Assembly (NCBI GenBank): GCA_001661515.1
Contig: LUVW01000032.1
Coordinates: 1 to 64,000 of the forward strand
DNA length: 64,000 bases
Origin: Capniomyces stellatus
Lineage: Eukaryota > Kickxellomycota > Harpellomycetes > Harpellales > Legeriomycetaceae
Direction of reading: 5' to 3'
Shown: positions 22,585-33,010 of the stretch, piece after piece
Numbering within the stretch: position 1 is the first letter of the stretch
Layout: each line of letters begins with the position of its first letter
The notes under the pieces: generated by a model
The model's input: the letters and a program-made list of their open reading frames with translations, nothing else
The model's database searches: none
What the model was told of the DNA's origin: nothing
Program-made: the position numbers and the translations under genes

Positions 22585-25500
22585 TCAGCCTGGTGCTTGT
22601 TTAAGCAGCAATTTAAAGTCTTCAGCAAGAGCTTTAGCCCTAAGAGAATAAAAATTAGGTGTAGATATGTGATAGAAAAAAAAGCTGTCAGCAAGCATAT
22701 TCAAAATCTGATCCAAAACCAACCAAGCAAAAGGATGGTTCAAAAGTTATGAAAAAAAGAAAGAAAAAAAATATGAAAGAATTGGTTACCTTTGCAGCTC
22801 CATTCGTTCATCCCACTGTCGTTTGAGCCACTTTGACTTTTGTAAAGCGCTGTCAAGAATGCTATTGGGTATTCCAGCTAGCTTAGCAACATATATTCCA
22901 TAGCTATCCACACTAATTCCGTCAACCAGTTTGTATAAAAAAGTCAACTCCACGTGGTGCTCGACTTGGTCTTGATTGCTGCTGGATTCTGCCCCATTAA
23001 TAGATGTTTGGCTCAAGTTTGGGTCCAAGCTGCTGTGATGTACAAGGGTTAATGTATCAGAGTTGAAGCTGCCCATAGTTTGTGGTTGTCCGCTAGAAAT
23101 TTGCAGAGAAGGCAGCTCGTTGGACAAGTCTGGCGAGTTGACTTTGCTGTCAATAAAAGATGAGCTTATTAATGGCGTTTTCTTGGAAACAAAATTCATG
23201 TGACAGGCCCTTGCTCGGTTAAAATTGGATTTTGTCTCGTATAGGTTCACGATATGCGAATAGTGTGTAACGAATAGCACAAGTGGTTTGGGGTGAATCG
23301 AGTTTATATTATTTTCTTCTTCTGCTAAACCACTGCTGTTGGGTGCGGTAAAGTCGCAGCTCAGTAATTCGTTTTCAATATTTTGAATGTCGTTATCGCC
23401 CAAAAAATATGACAAAACCGAACTAGCTATTGCAGACCCATCAATAGAACTAGTGCCACGGCCCAGCTCGTCCAATATAACCAGCGACCTGTTAGTTGCT
23501 CGTGAAATCGGAACTGAAGTCTCCTCCATTTCAACCATAAATGTGCTTTTTGCCTGCAACAACATATCATGCGCACCCATCCGCGTGTAAATCGCGTCCA
23601 GCGGTGTCAACTTTGCTTCAGATGCGGGCACAAAGCATCCAATCTGCGCCAATATTGATATCAACGCAACCGTCCGAATATAAGTCGATTTCCCTCCCAT
23701 GTTTGGCCCTGTTAGCAGCAACGCCTGGGTTTTGTCCGTCTATTCAGTAGTAATTATACATATTCATACAAATAATTAACCAGGACTCGGTCTGTACAAA
23801 CTCTGCCAAATTGACAACAATCAGCAATGGCACCAATCAGTACTGATAGCAACCAGTGATAATAGAAATATAAAACTTTGAGCCTAGTTTTTCAATAATA
23901 AAAAGTAATTTACGCAAAGTTCAATGTCGTTTGGAATAAAACTGCCGTTGAATCGAGCATCAAGGACTGGGTGGCGAGCGCCTTTGACTGTAATTTCAGA
24001 CTAAAAATCGAAATTATAAGGACATTTAATATAGTATAAGTTGGAGAGTTCAACTCAAAGTAACCACGAAGCTAGGCTAGTATAAGTGTGTACTCACCTT
24101 ACACAGCTCTGGAGTTTGAGAGTAATAATTATCGATTATCACTGGTCTTGTGTAGTTTGGCAGTTTGGCAACATGGGAAAGAGAAAATAGTGCATCCCAA
24201 GTTCCTAAAATCTTTGACATTCTCTGTAGCTCCGAGTAATGAACACAAATGGCACCACAAAAGCTGCGGAATTGCGCTTTGGAGGCAATCACCAAACTTT
24301 CGCAATGTTGATCGCGAGTTTTAAGCGCCTTTATGATCGAAGGTGCGTGGAACCTGGAAACTGCCTTTGTGTTTGAGATCTTAACCCAGCTTTTAGGGAC
24401 TAAGGCCACATCTTTTTTGGGGATTTCGATCAGGTACTATTTGCAATAACAGTTGTTTTAGAACAAGCTGGCTGTAGTACGATCGAGTTGTCGGTATTTC
24501 AGTCACCAAATAGTAAAAAAAAAAGCTAATAACTAAACTTTGTTCAAAAAATAAAAAAAGAATGGTTACCTCGACTCCCAGTACAGTTTTGGGACTCAGC
24601 TTCTTGTAGTTTAGCACCTTCACAACATCCTCTTCCCACAACTCTTTCAATTCGCTTACAGACGCGTCAATGTTGGAGTAGTGCTTTTCCAGACTTTTTA
24701 TCCATACATTGTTAAAACTAGCCGATTTGCGCTTCTCGCAAGCTTCACCTGTATTTAAGCTGCCATCTTCCGGCATCGAGGTTCTAGCAGTAACATTAAA
24801 CAGGTTTGACCAGTCCAATGACTTTGCCGCCTCAACATTGATACAGCCTAACAGCAGGTCTATATGGTCCCCAAGCCCGCTCCAAGCCTCTTGGTTCAAC
24901 AATGAGCTTAGCAAGGGATTTTCAGCGGCCAGGGAGCTTGAGAGTAGTTGCAAGCCCCCAGAAACAGCGTGTTTCTTTGTAATACTGGTGTCTGCATGCG
25001 GCAAAAATAGTTTGGCAACCCTTGAAAAACTGTTAAGAATACGCAAAACCTCGGCAGGCATAGCCTAAACCCAGCATAGTGATGATTAAAGATTAGATCA
25101 AATCCATTGTAGCAATTTCAATAACATAGCCAGGCAGATATACCGACTTTTTTTTCTTTTTATACCTCAACCAGAAATACATTTAATAAATGAGCTACAA
25201 CGCCTAAACGTCGACAATAGCTTCTAATAGTGCAAATTACCCTTCCAACTCGAATCCTGCACAGTCCGCATTCCAAGTCCACAATGTTTCTTAGCACACC
25301 TTTTATCTTGCCAACAGCCCATCCCATATTCATTGCATCTGTTTCTTTGCCTTGGGCTTTGTTGTCCATGTATTCCATTCTTTTAGTTTCTTTTAAGTCC
25401 AGTGTGGATAGCAACTCCTCTGCAGCAACAATGCTTTCAACCGCATCAAGCCTGCCATTAATCATAACGGGATCCAAAAGCGGCTTTAGCGTCCACTGTC

Positions 25501-27671
25501 TTAATATACGCGCTCCCATTGGTGTGACAGTATGGTTTATCAGCTCAAAAAGACTCCTGGTTTCAAAAGAATTATTTGCGCCCAAGAATGAACTGCCAGG
25601 CTTGTTTAAGCCTGAGGACAATTGGTTGGCATAGCTTGAGTCTAACATGCTTGAAAACACGCCTAGGGAGTCCAACGCCTTGGCATCGAGTAACATGTGG
25701 GCCTGCGAAGAGTATGGCGTAAATACCTTATCATTGCTGGCTCTGCCTACCAAACTAGCCTCAATTTCTCCACTTGGCAAAGCCTTGCCGCTTTCTTCGC
25801 TACAAAACATTGTCTCTAAGTTGTATTGCTTCAGGTACCGGAATAAAATTTCTATTGCACACACCGTCATCGGACCAATTCCACTAGTCAGCTCCTCAAC
25901 CGCTCTAAATGCACCAATCTGACTTAGAGCCTCAGCAACTTTGCCCATTGCATCGCTAGGTGCCATCCTCGTTACCCTTTCCGTTCTCGCAGAGTTTGAG
26001 CTGTAACTGCTCCTGCACATTTTGGCAGTCTCACTTGTCAAGTCATGAGAGAGTACCAACTCTACAGGACGTAAATGAGCCAATCGTGTCTCAAGCTCTA
26101 TTCTCGAGCAATTGTCTACAAACTCGTCAACAACTATTTGACCTGTCGTTGGATCTGCAGCCTATTTTGCCAGCAGACATTTTTAAATATTAAAAGTTCC
26201 ATTTTACCGCTCCAGGTACTATATAATTTCAATCTGCAGTATAGCATTAAGAATTTTCTTTTAAAAAAAAACAATCTCCACAACGTACCACCAGCCCGAT
26301 CCTGGCGTTGCCACAGTTAGCTGTGTCAATGTCAACTATGCTGATTATAGATCCTCCTTTATCGCTAAATAGTGACCCTGATTGGTCGCCATCGGCCTCC
26401 TCGCCTTCTATTCCTACCTCACCAATCAATGTCCCACGGGTGTAGACCTCACACAGCTTTCTTTTAAATGGCCCACCTTTATTATCGCCCGCCGCTTTAA
26501 GTGCAACCGTCTCAACCTGTCTAACAACACCAACCTTATGACCAGCATAAACCAATCGACGGACATGCACCATCAGTCTGTGCACGGGTATACTCGCGGT
26601 CATAAAGTTTTGCTGCGGAAAGCATCCAATTCCCAAAATCTTTGAAGCAACCTATTCAAACCATCCAAGTTTCATTACACCGCCACCATGCAATTTCAGT
26701 CAACCAAATTTACCAATCGCAGATCTAAACACCGGCTAGCAAATATCTCGCCAGCTAAAAGCCCACCAAAATATACCCGCATTTTTATAAGAAACAGCAG
26801 CAGTCTGAACATTGTATTAACTTTAAACCAAACTGACCTTTGCATCTTCTCCAAAAAACCTAAACTTGTAGCCAACTTCAACAATTAGCATGGTTCCAGG
26901 GTTTTTGCTTCTTATTTCAACCACCTGCTGCTCAAGCGGTGTGTACTTTACGTTTTTGTTGCCCGACACCTCTATTTCTTCTATCTTACTGGTATTGCTT
27001 TTAAACCGATACACACTTGTGTTGGTTGTTTTCCTAGGCGTATCCAAGTCCAACTCCTCGTCTTCTTCAGCATTAGTGGCACTGTTGAGATTTTGTCCGT
27101 CAGTACTAAAAACCGGAAGTGTGCTGTACTTTGGCACGTCAACACTCATCCTATGCTGGCCTGTTTGTTTTTTGTAGGAAAATTTACCCAAATTCTGCAA
27201 GTTTTCGCCTTTTTTCTTTTGATATTTTGTCCCAACAAATCCAACCTCCTCAATCAATCCATCCATAGATAATATAGAGCCCAGACTGGGGCCGCTGCTT
27301 ATTTTATTTACACTTGTGGATGACTTGCCCGTCTTTACAGCTCTGTCTATTTCAGGCTCATTGTCTGTGTCTGATAATATTGGGATAGAGTCGCCCTGTA
27401 CTTCCATGCCTTTTCCTTCTTCATTTGTGCTGCCTTTAATCTTTTTACGCGTATTTGGGGGGTTTTCGGCGTTGCTGCTTCTCAGCTTTCTTTTTTCGCT
27501 ATTGGCGCCAGCCTGGTCATCCGGTTTTGTCTCTTTACCGCGTGCTCCAGCTTCAGTCTGAGCTTGCTCATTCTTAATCAGTTCTTTTATTTTAACAGCA
27601 CCCGTCTTTTGCGTAAAGAATGCCGAAAGTGTTTTTTGAGTGCTACCTACGGTCCTCTTTGGAGGTACCAT
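22585..27671 (-). CDS. MSH3: DNA mismatch repair protein MSH3, 8 exons
   Basis: The model is complement(join(22585..22639,22790..23739,23914..24000,24098..24436,24570..25064,25166..26161,26289..26651,26838..27671)), 1372 residues. All seven acceptors are TAG and every junction keeps frame. MSH3 pairs with MSH2 as MutS-beta, binding insertion/deletion loops. The N-terminus has a PCNA-binding PIP box (Gln12..Leu15..Phe18-Phe19), then a disordered region to about 230. The MutS mismatch-binding domain I begins around 235, followed by the connector, lever and clamp domains. The ATPase holds Walker [11 protein letters not shown] at 1048-1057 and a Walker B Asp-Glu at 1128-1129. Yeast Msh3 is 1018 residues. 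The extra length lies in the N-terminus and in two Ser/Asn-rich insertions in the ATPase domain, one before the 'FVTHY' strand and one of about 80 residues after it. The MSH3 rather than MSH6 call rests on the domain I sequence. Confidence 0.93.
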
Positions 27672-28294
27672 TTTCGATTTTGTTTATTTCAGTCCGATTT
27701 TGTATTGCAAACTCCGATATATATATATCAGCGTTGTTTATTGCTTGTAACTGGCCTGTAGCGTGCTGTCCAATTGGTACTGTTGATATACTGTATTTTA
27801 CCGCTTGATAAAAAAAAACAATCAGAATTCTTGTTTATCAGTCAAGAAATCACGTTATTCGATTCACCTATTGTTTTGATCAATTATTTTCATCTTTACC
27901 CTATTAGTCTGATCAATTTAATGTTGTTGCCAATTTCAACAATAAAAAAAAAAAGAAATGTTGTTGCCAACTTTTCTGAAAGTGAGGTTTTGGAGTAAAA
28001 ACTATAACAGTTTTCATTAATTACACAACAATTAATTGGCCTAAATTGGATATTTTTGGTGTGTTTATTTTCCAAATTATTCGCCTTGTTCAATTTTTTT
28101 TCCCTTTTACTTACCAACAATAATAGCTACAATTATTAGAAAAGAAACCAAAGCTTTGGGCTTTTCTTTGTTTCCTTTACGACCATTTTGATTTCTATAA
28201 TAGATTTACATTTCACCAAGTTTGTTTTCAGCAAACCTTTGCTTTTCTTCTTTAAATTGATGCTATCTTTAAATTCTAACTCTCTGTAATTAAA
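27672..28294. promoter_or_regulatory. divergent promoter region MSH3 / DIB1
   Basis: About 620 bases separate the MSH3 and DIB1 start codons. The region includes a TATATATATAT tract at about 27719-27728 on the MSH3 side and the duplicated-flank micro-insertion at 27920-27970. Confidence 0.45.
27920..27970 (+). repeat. 14-bp direct repeats flanking a TTTCAACAAT-poly(A) insert
   Basis: Copy 1 of AATGTTGTTGCCAA is at 27920-27933 and an identical copy 2 is at 27957-27970. Between them are 23 bases: TTTCAACAAT followed by a run of A and a final GA. The layout is target-site duplication, tiny insert, poly(A), target-site duplication. Confidence 0.85.
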
Positions 28295-29094
28295 ATGGTA
28301 ATTTGATTTATACTAAATGCTTTAAAACAAGCAAGAAAAACTTAATCCTTTGAGCTGTTAATTTGTTGGTTTCACGAATTGTTGATCTGTTGGTGTATTC
28401 GCTTGTTTATATGTCTGCTACAACTAACCCTACTTGTTTGTGTTTCTGTTCCTGATAGTCCTACTTTATTCCACATCTTACTAATGGTAATGAGTACTTG
28501 CTTTATTTGCCTGTTAGCATTTTAATTTGGATTTATTTTTTTAGGGAGGGGTTTTATTTGTAGCCGCTGTTCTGACGCGCCTTTTTTATTTTTACCATTG
28601 TTGTTTTTAGGTTGGCAAGTTGACCAGGCTATTCTTTCGGAGGAAGATCGCGTTGTTATTATGCGATTTGGCCATGATTGGGTAAGTTAGAGTCAGTATT
28701 GAATTAGACAGTTTTATGAGGCTTTAAATCTCTATAGTTGCTAACACTGCAATGCGGTATGTTTTAGGACCCACAATGCATGATAATGGACGAAACACTG
28801 TACAAAATAGCCGAGAAAATAAAAAACTTTGCAGTGATTTACCTAGTCGATATAACAGAGGTGCCCGATTTTAATGTCATGTACGAGTTGTACGACCCAT
28901 GCACAACCATGTTCTTTTACCGAAACAAACATATCATGATTGATTTAGGGACTGGTAATAACAACAAAATAAACTGGCCCATTGGCGATAAGCAGGAATA
29001 TATTGACATTGTCGAAACTGTGTATAGAGGTGCTAGGAAAGGCAGAGGTCTTGTTGTGTCACCAAAGGACTACTCTACTAAATACAAATACTGA
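28295..29094 (+). CDS. DIB1: U5 snRNP 15-kDa protein DIB1 (DIM1/TXNL4A family), 4 exons
   Basis: The model is join(28295..28297,28459..28486,28611..28681,28768..29094), 142 residues, exactly the length of the human homologue. DIB1 is a thioredoxin-fold component of the U4/U6.U5 tri-snRNP that must leave before spliceosome activation. The sequence matches the family almost end to end: Ser-Tyr-Phe start, Asn-Gly-Trp-Gln-Val-Asp-Gln, the Arg-Phe-Gly-His-Asp-Trp-Asp-Pro loop, and the Pro-Lys-Asp-Tyr-Ser-Thr-Lys-Tyr tail. Exon 1 consists of the ATG alone, directly followed by a GTAATT donor; the next two exons are 28 and 71 bases. All acceptors are TAG. The gene is divergent from MSH3 and converges closely (164 bases) on the PRM10-like gene. 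The identification is secure. Confidence 0.97.
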
Positions 29095-29258
29095 TTTTTT
29101 TTTTCTTTTTTCTTTTTTCTTTTTATGTTTTTTTTTCTCAACAAAAAGCATATATAATAAACCTATCGTGTTTGCTAGAGCACCAAAGGTGTTCCTGAAT
29201 CGAATAGAAAAAAAAAAGTTTCCAATGGAACTAGTTGCTAAAAGCGAATTGTTAGGTG

Positions 29259-30818
29259 CTAAAATCTAATCAAACAAGATCTGTCGTGTCTTTTGGAGTA
29301 AAATAATATGTTGGAGATGCCGATACCAACCATAATAGACAATCCGATGTTAATTATGCTTGTAACCAACTCGATAGACATCTGATCGTTTAAGCTTTTG
29401 TAGAATGACTTAACGCTGGTGCTTCCTGGAAGTAGTAGAACCAGACACGAGTAGAAAGTCAAAATTGCAGGCTTGTTGCTGATAATGCCCACTATATTGG
29501 AAGAGATGCATAGGGTTGCGGTGGACAATATTGTTGAAAGAAACCCGGTATTTGACTCAATAGATAGTAGTATATGCACAGTATATGTGACTCCGCCTGC
29601 TATGATTATGGCAGGAAACTTTTTGTATTGAACATTCAGCGACAAACTAGAACCAACGATTCCAATAGGTAGCAGCAAAATACTCCAGAGCTTTGAGATT
29701 GGCACACACTCTGTAGGATCGATGTGTATTTTTACATCCGATGGGATTTTGTAGATGAACTTGTATGTCGACACCCCCATAAGTATTCCCAGCGATAGCG
29801 ATATTGACATTGTTAGCCCCAAAAAAAGGCTTTGGACGCCGGATACTCGCTTGATGCTAAGCAGGTCTATTATTCCCACAGTTATTGTTCTTCCCGGCAG
29901 CAAAACAGATATCGAGCCCAGGATTACACCTGAAAAGCAGACGTGGTTTCTAAACAGCATGCACACAACTCCGCTCAGGTATCCTGCAAGAAACCGAAGT
30001 ATATACCTCACTCCATTAAATTTTGGGCCATACATCATAATCACGTTTATTACTACGGCAATAAAGAAACTCAGCCCCATCTCTCCCCACCCGCCATTAA
30101 ACGAAATAAACGTAATAAATGAACACTTTAACCCATCACCTATTAGCACCACCCACCAAGGGTAGCTAAGTTTGGTTTTTCTGATAATTTCCAGTCTTTT
30201 AATTCCTTCCTCTACACTCACCTTCTTGTCAATTATATCAAAGTACAGCTCATTCAGAAGCTCTAGCTTGTAGACATCCACCTTGATGTTATACCTAACG
30301 ATCTCCTCTTCGTGGCACCCTATATTTTCCTCACTGATAAAATACACTATCACTTCGCTGTATACTATAAACTTGGCGTCCATTTCAAGATGTCTGATCA
30401 TAGGCTTCAGCGCATGTTCTAGGTTGTTTGTAGGTGACCCAAATATACCCAGTTGCTTGCTTAGCTCTATTAGAAATATCCTTTTTGTGCTGGCACGCAT
30501 TGTGTCTTCCTCACGACCACATTTGCTTTTATCCTTGCCCTTTTCCTCCACTGAATCCGTTATACCTTCTATAGTGTCCTTTTTCGGTTCTTTGCTACTA
30601 GCTTTGCCCAGCTTACCGCCAAGGTCTTTATTTCCACTGCTATTACACACTTTACTGAGCCCACACACCACACTAGTGCTGCACCTGTATTTTCTGCATA
30701 TTCGCTTGAGAAACCCCAGCCTTCTTCTGTGACTGGAGGGTTTGTTGATACTATTTGTGTTTTGCCTTTTTGGGTTAATTGCAGACAAGGACGTATGGGT
30801 TTTGGCCTCCATTGTCAT
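29259..30818 (-). CDS. PRM10/ThrE-family multipass membrane protein, paralogue A
   Basis: This is a single exon of 519 residues. The family (ThrE / DUF1212, yeast Prm10) comprises membrane proteins related to bacterial threonine/serine exporters; the substrate in fungi is not established. Residues 1-110 are basic and disordered. The ThrE domain starts at about 113 with the helical cytosolic part, where the usual Gly-Ala-Pro-x-His-x-x-Glu becomes Gly-Ser-Pro-Thr-Asn-Asn-Leu-Glu, so the conserved His is missing. About ten hydrophobic segments follow from roughly residue 215 to the end, with the typical LLPG motifs near the fifth and the last segments. The start is the first ATG, with another two codons inside. 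It is head to head with paralogue B, from which it differs mainly by a shorter N-terminal extension. Confidence 0.85.
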   Translation of the reverse strand: MTMEAKTHTSLSAINPKRQNTNSINKPSSHRRRLGFLKRICRKYRCSTSVVCGLSKVCNSSGNKDLGGKLGKASSKEPKKDTIEGITDSVEEKGKDKSKCGREEDTMRASTKRIFLIELSKQLGIFGSPTNNLEHALKPMIRHLEMDAKFIVYSEVIVYFISEENIGCHEEEIVRYNIKVDVYKLELLNELYFDIIDKKVSVEEGIKRLEIIRKTKLSYPWWVVLIGDGLKCSFITFISFNGGWGEMGLSFFIAVVINVIMMYGPKFNGVRYILRFLAGYLSGVVCMLFRNHVCFSGVILGSISVLLPGRTITVGIIDLLSIKRVSGVQSLFLGLTMSISLSLGILMGVSTYKFIYKIPSDVKIHIDPTECVPISKLWSILLLPIGIVGSSLSLNVQYKKFPAIIIAGGVTYTVHILLSIESNTGFLSTILSTATLCISSNIVGIISNKPAILTFYSCLVLLLPGSTSVKSFYKSLNDQMSIELVTSIINIGLSIMVGIGISNILFYSKRHDRSCLIRF

Positions 30819-31935
30819 ATTTGTAGCAGCTTGGTACGCTCCAAAGACGCTAGAATCTTAAAATATAATATATATACAAAATACAACGCTGGAAATATGC
30901 TAGTGCTTTGTGTCTGCTATCCAGGTGCTACAAAACGATATTGTTTTATATCATCGCTTTGATCGGGCTTTATAAAGGATAACTGGCTCACCAGCCACTT
31001 TGCGGGGTTGGGTAAATAACTAAATATTATAATTCTTACCTTGTCACACAAACTCAATAACAGATTAATGCTAATGCCAAGCTTTAATATTTTATTTCGC
31101 TTTTTTTTTTCAGCAACACGAGTTTTAAACTTGAAAATACTTTTTTTTTTTTTGAAAAAAAAACATTATTTGGATTCTTTGAGCAAACCCGACTTTGAGA
31201 ATAAAGATCGATAGTAAACGCAGTACAAATAGAACCATATCAAAATATAGTTTCTTTCTTTGTCATTTCACCTATTTGTTGAGTAAATATTTGAAATAGT
31301 ATTTTTAAAAAAGGTGTTTTTTTTTCTTTCTTTTTTTTTCTTTCTTTCCTATGCACAACAAACACACTGCATCCGGAGCAACAAAAGTTTCAAGTCGTCA
31401 TTGCCCCAATTTATACACATTTGCGAAACTTGTTGAGAAAAACTTGAATATCCAGCTCTGCTTCTGTCGAGTCGTTTATTCTAAGCGGTGCTATATAACG
31501 GATTTCGGACTGAATACCTGAACCGTAGGTCCCGAGTTCCACGCTTGACCCAGTGATTTTTCCACCAGTATACCTGCACCAACTGCGCCCCCAACTGAGC
31601 GTAGTTCATACTACGATGACACGTTTGCTCTTCTACAAGTGATATCATTTGATCATATTGACACAAGTTACCATAGTCTATTTTTTTTGCTTGCTATTTT
31701 AGGAATTTGGTATCCAAAATTCTTGGTGTTGATGGTTTCAACTGTATCTTTAAAGAGACAAACTATCAATTGGCAAATATGTGTGTCGCGATTTTTACAA
31801 GTAGTCCATAATGCTGCATTACAAAAGCTTGCATGTTTGTTACAATGATCCTTCTCTCTTTACTATATGACCCTATCCAATACTGACAGATCAAGAAATT
31901 TTCATGGGTCTCATGGTTAAACTGGATAAAAAAAA

Positions 31936-31976
31936 CTAACTTGCTCAAAAAGAAAAAAAAACTAACTTGCTCAAAA
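31936..31976 (+). repeat. direct repeats flanking a short poly(A) insert
   Basis: CTAACTTGCTCAAAA occurs at 31936-31950 and again at 31962-31976, each preceded by an A run. Only AG and an A run lie between them. Confidence 0.7.
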
Positions 31977-32892
31977 TAAAAACTTTTTTTATTATAATAA
32001 TCATAAACTGCTCCAAGTGTGCATCTAGGTTAATCAATCAACTTGTTGTATACTTTTTCAAACTTGCTTTTGTGTTGTGCCATTAAACACATTTACACAT
32101 TGTAAATAAATATTGGTTCCACCTCTTTGTTTACAGCGTTGTTCATAGAGCTTTTGAGTTCCTGCTACAAGGCTTGGCTATAAAAAGAATCTATTTTATT
32201 ATATTCATTATATTTCAAGGTGGTATATCAAGTCAAGCTATAAAGTACACTTTTCATTTCAAACTCTCTGCGTTGACATTTTCTACCTTTATTCTTGCTT
32301 TTATTCTTTGCGTTTGTTTTACGTTTATTTCTTACTTGTGTGCCCGAGCATACTTGAGAATCTCTGACGTTTAAAAATACCAAATTCGAGAATCAGAGAA
32401 TTCAAGACTCATAGATATCCGGCTTGGTATAACAAAAATAAAAATAAAACTTGTCTAGTCCAAAACTTGATATTGGGGTGGGCGAGGAGGATATAACGAT
32501 CAATTAAATGCATATTTCAGGTAATGAACTTACAGCGTGAGCATCAATAAGGTCATGTAAGTTCAAATTGTTATCCGAATAGTAGTGGGCATATATATAA
32601 ATATAAACATTTGAACAAGCCTACACTGTTTTTTTCTTCCATTGATATTTTGTATTGAAATTTAAATTGGTACTTTGATTTTTGATAATTTGTAACAACG
32701 GTAATAATGACAATAATGGTATATCCTTCAATGTCAGAGCTACCAAGTCTTTTTTAACTGAACAATCATAGATATTTTAAAGCCCAAGTTTGCCAAGGTA
32801 TGTACATACTTGCACAAAAATGTGTGATTGTTTAGTCGGTAAAGCGGACTCTTCAATATTGCTTTTTTATTTTTATTAATTGCAAGTTTAAA

Positions 32893-32970
32893 CACTGCTG
32901 TTTTTATTTATATTTTTTTATAGAAATACTGCTGTTTTTTTGTTTTTTTTATTGAAACTGCTGCTTTTTT
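32893..32970 (-). repeat. triple ACTGCTG direct repeat with two poly(T)-type inserts
   Basis: Three copies of ACTGCTGTTTTT-like sequence lie at about 32894-32905, 32928-32941 and 32957-32970. The second gap (32942-32956) is a T run followed by ATTGAA, and the first gap (32906-32927) is a T run ending ATAGAAAT. Read on the minus strand, these are TTCAAT-poly(A) and TTTCTAT-poly(A) inserts between A-led direct repeats. Confidence 0.75.
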
Positions 32971-33010
32971 ATATTCTAATTTATTCTTGACCATATCTAG
33001 TATTAAAAAG

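Larger units (their letters stand above)
30819..33010. promoter_or_regulatory. 2.2-kb divergent region between the PRM10-like paralogues
   Basis: This holds the promoters of both paralogues. It is A/T-rich with T runs (31090-31160, 31318-31345). A less A/T-rich patch at about 31440-31660 has a 61-codon minus frame without homology. Two sites carry direct repeats around short poly(A/T) inserts (31936-31976 and 32893-32970). A TCTAG acceptor-like sequence with an upstream CTAAT lies 11 bases before the paralogue B start, so a leader intron is possible. Confidence 0.4.

Noticed and set aside
31500..31600. tRNA-like B-box sequence (GGTTCAGGTATTC on the minus strand)
   Set aside because: No acceptor, D or T stems can be paired around it.
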